DNA of 64,000 bases from Saccharomycopsis malanga (taxonomy: Eukaryota > Ascomycota > Saccharomycetes > Ascoideales > Saccharomycopsidaceae), in assembly GCA_004014935.1 (NCBI GenBank), contig CP025325.1:1178001-1242000 (forward strand), written 5' to 3'. Position 1 is the first letter of the stretch; each line of letters opens with the position of its first letter. The notes under the pieces were generated by a model that saw nothing but the letters and a program-made list of their open reading frames with translations, ran no database searches and was not told the origin of the DNA. Below are positions 58,280 to 64,000 of the stretch, piece after piece. The position numbers and the translations under genes are program-made.

Positions 58280-59707
58280 TTATAGATACTCTGCGATCAC
58301 TGGCTTTTTGGCAGCAAGCTGTTCAAACTCTGAGGCAGCAAGGTTGTCATCGTTGTATGAGTTTTTCACCTCATTGAAGATAGCAGTCACCAAATTACTG
58401 ATATTCTCATTTAACGGATTGATCAGCTCTTTTTCTTTTTCAGTGGTTTCCTCCACCACCTCTGAGATTTTCATTCTATTGACAAAATCCAATTTGTTGA
58501 TATTATTATTGATTTCGTTTTCGTATCGCTCCACGAAAAGAACCATCGCACTAAGAATATCATATTTGTATTGTCCAACTCGCGGAGTTGTATGACTGAG
58601 CAACTTGAGAGTGAACACTAACAATTCTATAGCGAACAGTAAAACTGCCTGTTGATTTCCAAGGAAAAGAAAGGCGTCGGTCAAAATAGGAAAGACAAAT
58701 TTCCACAAAGCTTTGCGAAGCACAAGCACGCTTTGAATATGGGGACGGTGTGAATCAAGGAGTTCAATTATTCCGTTGGCGGTTTTCACATAGGTTTCTA
58801 ATATAGGAAGCTTTACAGGTGGTTCAAGAGCCATCACCAGCGGAATTCTATCGATCAAGTCTTCACAAAGTAAGGCAATCAACTTGTCATCTCTATCGTT
58901 TATATCCACTGCACACGTAGTTATTAATTTAACCAATGTATTATAAGCCTCCTTGAGAATGATTGTAGATTTTTCTGTAGAAGAGGTCAATGTCGGTATA
59001 TAAGTTAAACACACAGATATGCTGCCAATAAGCTCTTCATAAATCCCGCTCTTTGTCAAGTAGTTGACGCCGCCTAACAGAGTATCCAACCTCTCAAGAA
59101 CCACATTCAATACGCGACATCCAAGACTTTTAATTATTCCATCTGTATCGTCGAGAATCTTAAGTATGGCAGGAACATATACATGCCATGCTTTCCGGAG
59201 ACCCTTCTCAGAGCTTACAAAAGCAATTTGCTCAAAATACAATAACGATATTGTTTGCAAATTATGCCTCTGTGCTTTCCACTGGTTTCGCTTTTCGTAA
59301 GTTGAACCTGCCAGAGAGTATCCTAGTTGAGGTGCTAATCCGCCAATCACTCGCTGTTGAACAGTTCTATTCAGATTTGAGGCCGTTGCTGATGATGGAA
59401 GCTTTTCGAATGCTTTTTGTATTTCAATTAACAAATATTGATGTAACTCTTCTTTAATGGTATTAGTTCTTTCATCAGGCTCATTGAGAACTTTGATAAA
59501 CTTATCAAGTACCTTCTTAGATCTTTGATGACATTCTAAGCTAGACCACGGTGTATCAGACATGTAATAATACGAAAGAATTCGTATTTCATCATGGTGA
59601 TTTTCGATATATTCTGACGTTATTTGCTGTTTTGATTGGCTTTCTTCTTCAATACCATGGCATATCTCATATACCTTCCTCTCATCCTCTTCACTTGTAG
59701 TCACCAT
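58280..59707 (-). CDS. TTI2: TTT-complex subunit Tti2
   Basis: A 475-residue, all-helical HEAT-repeat-like protein from the ATG at 59707 (MVTTSEEDERKVYEICHG); the longer frame would need a TTG start. The signature is around residues 165-215: GLRKAWHVYVPAILKILDDT, DGIIKSLGCRVLNVVLERLD. This is the conserved block of Tti2, where two helices and an L-L-D-D-x(3)-x-x-K-x-x-G-C motif follow. Tti2 works with Tel2, Tti1 and Hsp90 to mature the PIKK kinases (TOR, Mec1, Tel1, Tra1). Size fits fungal homologues (421 in Saccharomyces). Assignment is from memory of the block. Confidence 0.72.
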   Translation of the reverse strand: MVTTSEEDERKVYEICHGIEEESQSKQQITSEYIENHHDEIRILSYYYMSDTPWSSLECHQRSKKVLDKFIKVLNEPDERTNTIKEELHQYLLIEIQKAFEKLPSSATASNLNRTVQQRVIGGLAPQLGYSLAGSTYEKRNQWKAQRHNLQTISLLYFEQIAFVSSEKGLRKAWHVYVPAILKILDDTDGIIKSLGCRVLNVVLERLDTLLGGVNYLTKSGIYEELIGSISVCLTYIPTLTSSTEKSTIILKEAYNTLVKLITTCAVDINDRDDKLIALLCEDLIDRIPLVMALEPPVKLPILETYVKTANGIIELLDSHRPHIQSVLVLRKALWKFVFPILTDAFLFLGNQQAVLLFAIELLVFTLKLLSHTTPRVGQYKYDILSAMVLFVERYENEINNNINKLDFVNRMKISEVVEETTEKEKELINPLNENISNLVTAIFNEVKNSYNDDNLAASEFEQLAAKKPVIAEYL

Positions 59708-59846
59708 TATAATATATTGCTGAAATCGTAATGAAAAAGCTTGATTTGATAACAAAACCTAAGCTTAGAATTACCACTTTAACAACTATATAATATACCA
59801 TATCAATGGATTTTCAAAAAAAAATTCAGTCACGTGTGATCCTCAG

Positions 59847-59935
59847 TATATTGTACTATATTGTATTATATTGTATTATATTGTATTATATTGTATTATA
59901 TTGTATTATATTGTACTATATTGTGCTATATTGTA
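59847..59935. repeat. 10-bp tandem repeat (TTGTATTATA), about nine units
   Basis: Units are TTGTATTATA, with TTGTACTATA at both ends and TTGTGCTATA near the right. The period matches one helical turn, and a TATA-like core recurs every 10 bp. It lies about 140 bp upstream of the TTI2 start and about 440 bp past the E2 gene stop. Confidence 0.9.
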
Positions 59936-60373
59936 ATGGTATATTATTGACCGTATATTTATAATACAATATATTGTCCAATGTTCTAATTTATTATATG
60001 ATAACAATATATTGTACTATATTATAGTTATGTTATTATATTACTGTGCCGTCCTGTTCCCAAAGTTCAAAAGCACTATTACAAAAGGATTCGGAACAAT
60101 TGATCCAAACTACAATTCAACTACTCTAAGCTATTCTATTTATTTTATTCTATGGAACATGCTGCCAAGCAAACATGTAAATGACCAACGATGAATGGAA
60201 ATGAAAAGTGAAACCAATGTGAAATGCAATGCTATGAATGCAATAGAGAAACGAAATGCGAAAAGAGAACCAGAACCTAGGATAAACAGCCCCATAAAAC
60301 AACAGGAAAAAAAACAGAGATTAGAGAATGGAAAAAAGGCATTAGTAACAATAAAAAAGTAAAAAAAAATTCG

Positions 60374-60898
60374 TTAATCATCAATTTCTTCATATCTTTG
60401 CAATAATAAACGTTTATATTCTTGAGGATCAGAATCCCATAATTGAGCGGCTTGGGCATTTAATGGAGATTTATTATTTGGCTCACCAAGCAACGATTGC
60501 AAAGATAATAAGATGGTTTGGACGTTGTAAATGGCAGACCATTTTTCTTTCAAGATGTCCAAACAAATGTTTCCGCTCATGTCGACATTTGGATGCCACA
60601 TTGGGCTGACAAACTTGACAGTAGGAGCAACATACGGATAATTTGGAGGAAACTCCAAGCTGATCTTGAATTTTAAGGATTGATAAGGTGTGTCGCTTGG
60701 ACCCTCAATGATGCCAGACCATTTGAGCAAATTGGAGTCGGACTCAGGAAATGCAGAGATGCCAGGGGTGTTGGAGAACATCAACTGAACCAATTCGGAC
60801 TGGAGTCTCTTGGCCACAGAGTGACTGTCAGGAGATCCGGTGGAAACAGCAGCAGATTTGTTCAAGGAGGACTGGTGGGATAATAATACGGGGTTCAT
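60374..60898 (-). CDS. UBC11: Ubiquitin-conjugating enzyme, UBE2C/Ubc11 type
   Basis: A 174-residue E2. The ATG at 60898 ([18 protein letters not shown]) gives a ~30-residue disordered extension; the longer frame uses a TTG. The UBC fold has [20 protein letters not shown], then the active-site block [20 protein letters not shown] with the catalytic Cys, and [20 protein letters not shown]. The LLGEPNNxSPLN loop and the [15 protein letters not shown] end are diagnostic of the E2-C class, which works with the APC/C to degrade cyclins. Saccharomyces Ubc11 is 156 residues. No in-frame CTG found. Confidence 0.9.
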   Translation of the reverse strand: MNPVLLSHQSSLNKSAAVSTGSPDSHSVAKRLQSELVQLMFSNTPGISAFPESDSNLLKWSGIIEGPSDTPYQSLKFKISLEFPPNYPYVAPTVKFVSPMWHPNVDMSGNICLDILKEKWSAIYNVQTILLSLQSLLGEPNNKSPLNAQAAQLWDSDPQEYKRLLLQRYEEIDD

Positions 60899-61948
60899 GG
60901 TGTGTATTTTGTGATATGTAGAACAAAGGTGTTTTATAATATGGCACTGTCTTGAATCCCACGAGTCAACCAAGATGCAGACAGAAACGAAACAACAAAG
61001 ATAATAATGGAAACCTTATACTTGAAACAGGGAAAGTTGGCGAAACAGTGGTGTATTTATAAACCTACAAAGTGTCTTGTCGAGGAGAGCTTTCTGGACA
61101 TGTTGGGCGAAGGTGGTGCGTAAGAGTGCAGCTAACGATACGCAATATAAACAAAACCTGCACAAAAACAGTAATTTGTAAACTAAACCTTGTGCAGCTT
61201 TTCCGCATGATATAATGAGGTGCGTTTAGCAAACTAAAGAAAGAGAAATAATAAATCACGTGTGTATCATGTGATATAGTCATTTGACCCGCCACTCCTT
61301 CGAGCATGCCACGCGGTGTTTCTTATCAAGGGCAATTTGGCTGGGCAAATGTGTTCGATTTGTCATGATTATTTGGACAAAAAATAGCTGCAATAGTTTG
61401 AATATTTAGTGTATACAAATACTTGTTGAACGATATAATCACTGTTTATAGGAGTTTACCTTGTATTGAAGCAACACCCCCTCCCCCAGCAGAGCCCCGC
61501 GGTGTGTTGTCATTTTATATTCTTTCGCTGGTATTTGCTCATTAGCACCCGCCAATCAGAAACCCGCCCGTCTGGCGATCCTCCGTTCCTTCAAGACATC
61601 AGACAAGTCAAGGCGTCAAACAAGTAATTAGATTCTGTTAATTAGTGGCCATCAACGTTAATTATCGCGACGGGTCTTTTCCAACTCACTTTTTGTTTTG
61701 ATTTCTTGTCTCTAAAGAGTTGCCGTTTGGTGTTGTTTGTTTCCTGGTAATCGTTTATTGAGTGCCCTTTTTTCGCAACCTTAGCAGCATATAGAGCATT
61801 CCACGCGCAGGCGGAAAAACAAGAAAAAAACACTTGTTTTATAGCCTTTTATTATTGATATTGAATTTACAATATATACTTGTAACTGGTTGGTTGATAT
61901 CAAATAAAAAGATTCATACTACGAACATCTCACCTAGGAAACCTCATT
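60899..61948. other. 1.05-kb divergent intergenic region
   Basis: Serves both the E2 gene and the Gln-rich gene, pointing away from each other. It holds CACGTG at 61258-61263 and GC-rich blocks (CCCCTCCCCCAG near 61480). The open frames inside have no ATG start or no features. Confidence 0.45.
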
Positions 61949-64000
61949 ATGAGCTTCAATGCTAATGGCTTCCAAATAGCCAATCATATGGCGTATCGCC
62001 AGCCCCAGCCTAATCCAATGATTGAAGACGTAATGGACGATACCAAAATGACTCTTTCTCATTTCCAACAGCAACCTCAACAATACCAGCAACTTCCCTT
62101 GACTGGTAATAATGTTCAGTACAATTATCCACAACAGTTTCAGCCTCAGATGTCTGCTCAAGGCTTTCCTGTACAAAATATAAATCAGAATGTTAATCAG
62201 AATCAGAATGTTAATCAGAATGTTAATCAGAATGTTAATCAGAATGTTAATCAGAATGTTAATCAAAATATGAATCAAAATATAAATCAAAATATGAATC
62301 AAAATATAAATCAAAATATGAATCAAAATATAAATCAAAATATGAATCAAAATATGAGCCAGCAGCAGTATTTGGCATATCAACGTCAAGGACAGCAGTT
62401 TATACCGCAAATGGTACAATATCAACAGGCTTCTCATGCTGCTCAAGTTTCCCAGACTTCTCAAATTTCTCATAATCCTCAACTTTCTCAGACTGCTCAA
62501 GCACCATATCAACAGTATCCACAACAAATGCATTTGCAAATGCCTCCGAATAATGTCAACTTACAAGAACAGCTACTCAAGCAACAAAAACAGTTCCAAT
62601 CTCAAATACAACAACAACGGCAGCGTTTGCAACTTCAAATGCAAAAACAACAAGAAAAGAGTTTCCAACCGTCTGCTTTATCTAATCAATCATCTAATCA
62701 ACCTCAACAAGCGTGGCCGGGCCCCAGACAAGGGCCTATATTGAATGATGACAACCAAGGAAGCAGTGGTGGAAGCATCAGCAGCACAGAGTTGGAGTTT
62801 GTTCCTAATAGTAACATCAATTTTGCTACTTTTGATTTAGGGCAAGTTTCTAATAAACCAAAGGATAATGTGCAAAACAATAGAGAAGATCCTGGAAGTA
62901 ATGATACCATTTTGAAAGTGGAGGACAGTATGATCGACTCTTCTTTACTAAATAATCCAGATGATCAAAAACTATTCAATTTCCTCAGTTCCGATGTGTC
63001 TCTTGACAATACGTTTAAAGACGATATTTCTTCTTTCTTAGAAGATTCATTGCTTGATCTCAAAAACTCTTCTTCGTCATCTCCTCCTGCATTCGACAAG
63101 GCTTCTACAGGCGGTACACTCAAAACAAGTATGAAAAAGCAGAACGAAGACACTGCTTCATATAGTTTATTGCAGCGGATGGCAGAGATTGATGACGACC
63201 AGAACTCTGAGATCTTGTCTGACATGTTATTCCACAATGGCAATCTCTCCAAACATAACATTCTAGATTCCCCAAACCTTTCTCTTGCAAATTCTACGCC
63301 TACCAATCCAGTTGTTAATGCCTCTACCCCGGAATCTCTTATCTTCACGACCAGCATCAATAGTGCAAACAGTTCTATTGGCCAAAAACAGCCTGAAGAA
63401 CAGAGCACTGCTTCTAAAAAGTACAGCATCACTCTTTCTGACTTTGAATCGCCAGCTACAGAATCCGCAAATGTGGATCCCAAAAAAATCAACATCCCAG
63501 GAAGTGCAAGTAGCGCTGCAAGCAAAACTTTCACAGACACTTCTGCCTCTCCTGGTGACTTTTTTGATTTCGAAGTCAGCAAATCTAATGGTAGAATGGC
63601 TGAGATGAAAAACTCGTTGAAAATGTCTTGTATTGCATCAAATGATCTTAACAAGTTTAAAAAATTATTACCTCCAAACTCTCCTGTTTTAAAAACTGAC
63701 CGTCGCAACTCCTCAACCTCTCTCAACTCTAACCCGCTATCACCAAACAAAATCTCAAAAGCATCTTTTTCCAAAACTCTCATAGCACCTCCAATAAGGC
63801 CGTTCAGCGAAAACTCCAGGCCCAGATCTCCATCTGGAAACAGGCCAATCAGTCCTTCGACAAAATCTGTAAGCACTAATACTACTGGGGGAAACTCAAC
63901 GAATGCGTCTCAGATCTCCCCCAACAAAACTCTACGCAAGTCAAAATCGTCCATCAATACTAAGTCACTTTCCAATCTCAATATCAATGGAAATGTGGCG
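61949..64000 (+). CDS. Gln/Asn- and Ser-rich regulatory protein, 5' part (runs off the window)
   Basis: From the ATG at 61949 the frame is open for 684 codons to the window edge, so the 3' end is missing. Residues 1-250 are rich in Gln and Asn, with a tandem NQNV/NQNM/NQNI repeat at about 77-137. Then come acidic hydrophobic patches (SSFLEDSLLDLKNSS, ASYSLLQRMAEIDDDQNSEI, SPGDFFDFEV) like activation domains, and a basic Ser/Pro-rich stretch with SP and RPxSP sites (FSENSRPRSPSGNRPISPS). This is the layout of a phospho-regulated yeast transcription factor with a DNA-binding domain near the C-terminus, such as the Swi5/Ace2 group. The DNA-binding part is not in the window, so the identity is a guess. 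Confidence 0.72.
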   Translation, partial: MSFNANGFQIANHMAYRQPQPNPMIEDVMDDTKMTLSHFQQQPQQYQQLPLTGNNVQYNYPQQFQPQMSAQGFPVQNINQNVNQNQNVNQNVNQNVNQNVNQNVNQNMNQNINQNMNQNINQNMNQNINQNMNQNMSQQQYLAYQRQGQQFIPQMVQYQQASHAAQVSQTSQISHNPQLSQTAQAPYQQYPQQMHLQMPPNNVNLQEQLLKQQKQFQSQIQQQRQRLQLQMQKQQEKSFQPSALSNQSSNQPQQAWPGPRQGPILNDDNQGSSGGSISSTELEFVPNSNINFATFDLGQVSNKPKDNVQNNREDPGSNDTILKVEDSMIDSSLLNNPDDQKLFNFLSSDVSLDNTFKDDISSFLEDSLLDLKNSSSSSPPAFDKASTGGTLKTSMKKQNEDTASYSLLQRMAEIDDDQNSEILSDMLFHNGNLSKHNILDSPNLSLANSTPTNPVVNASTPESLIFTTSINSANSSIGQKQPEEQSTASKKYSITLSDFESPATESANVDPKKINIPGSASSAASKTFTDTSASPGDFFDFEVSKSNGRMAEMKNSLKMSCIASNDLNKFKKLLPPNSPVLKTDRRNSSTSLNSNPLSPNKISKASFSKTLIAPPIRPFSENSRPRSPSGNRPISPSTKSVSTNTTGGNSTNASQISPNKTLRKSKSSINTKSLSNLNINGNVA
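62177..62358. repeat. 12-bp coding repeat (NVNQ / NMNQNINQ)
   Basis: About five units of AATGTTAATCAG, then about four of the 24-bp higher-order unit AATATGAATCAA-AATATAAATCAA. All are in frame in the Gln/Asn-rich gene. The two halves share a common ancestor unit but have become homogenised separately. Confidence 0.9.

Noticed and set aside
61934-63876. Long reverse-strand frames over the Gln/Asn-rich gene
   Set aside because: They mirror the tandem repeats and Ser-rich codons of the + strand gene, which has the ATG, codon use and continuity to the window edge.
1-64000. CRISPR arrays, rRNA genes, reverse transcriptase or transposase genes
   Set aside because: None seen. The tandem arrays lack regular repeat-spacer form, and no RT or DDE-type motif was recognised in any frame.

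Overview
This is a nuclear segment of an AT-rich budding yeast (Saccharomycotina). The evidence is compact single-copy genes, short introns with GTATGT or GTAAGT donors and (T)ACTAAC-type branch points close to the acceptor, and yeast-type proteins (Cwc21, Rfa3, Nfs1, Ubx2, Srp14, Qcr9, Adh, Emc6, Cct3, Rpc17, Med7, Aim18/46, Tti2, Ubc11-like E2). I cannot name the species. CTG codons are absent from the well-conserved genes I scanned (NFS1, CCT3) and occur mainly at variable positions. This is what CUG-Ser yeasts often show, but it does not prove a changed code.

Layout. 0-5 kb: 3' end of a membrane protein gene, CWC21 and RFA3 as a divergent pair (an ACGCGT box lies in front of RFA3), an F-box gene. 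5-14 kb: a 28-residue Cys-rich peptide gene, NFS1 followed by a hairpin minisatellite, a Ser/Asn-rich gene with a 13-nt first exon, an ECM13-like gene. 14-22 kb: a possible secreted Cys-rich ORF, tRNA-Val(AAC), UBX2, SRP14 (two introns), tRNA-Pro(TGG) with intron, an MFS transporter. 22-29 kb: an element-rich stretch, a Zn2Cys6 regulator, QCR9 with a 683-nt intron. 30-40 kb: a 1,093-residue UspA-like protein with coding minisatellites, then tandem cytosolic-type and mitochondrial-type ADH genes. 41-50 kb: EMC6, CCT3, RPC17 (6-nt first exon), MED7. 51-64 kb: a GH76-like protein, an AIM18/46-like gene, a bifunctional pseudouridine-catabolism gene, TTI2, a UBC11/UBE2C-like E2, and the 5' part of a Gln/Asn-rich gene running off the window.

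The most striking feature is a dispersed family of about 25 short elements and fragments, all between genes. Full-length copies are about 353 bp. They start with a tRNA-like head carrying Pol III A and B boxes, continue with a unique body, and end in an (ATT)n tail. Two copies are flanked by perfect direct repeats of 17 and 14 bp. This is the anatomy of a tRNA-derived SINE moved by a LINE, which is unusual for a budding yeast. No LINE partner is present in this window.

Several genes are incomplete if read as single open frames. RPC17, SRP14, RFA3, QCR9 and the Ser/Asn-rich gene need short 5' exons. The pseudouridine glycosidase and kinase frames are one spliced gene.
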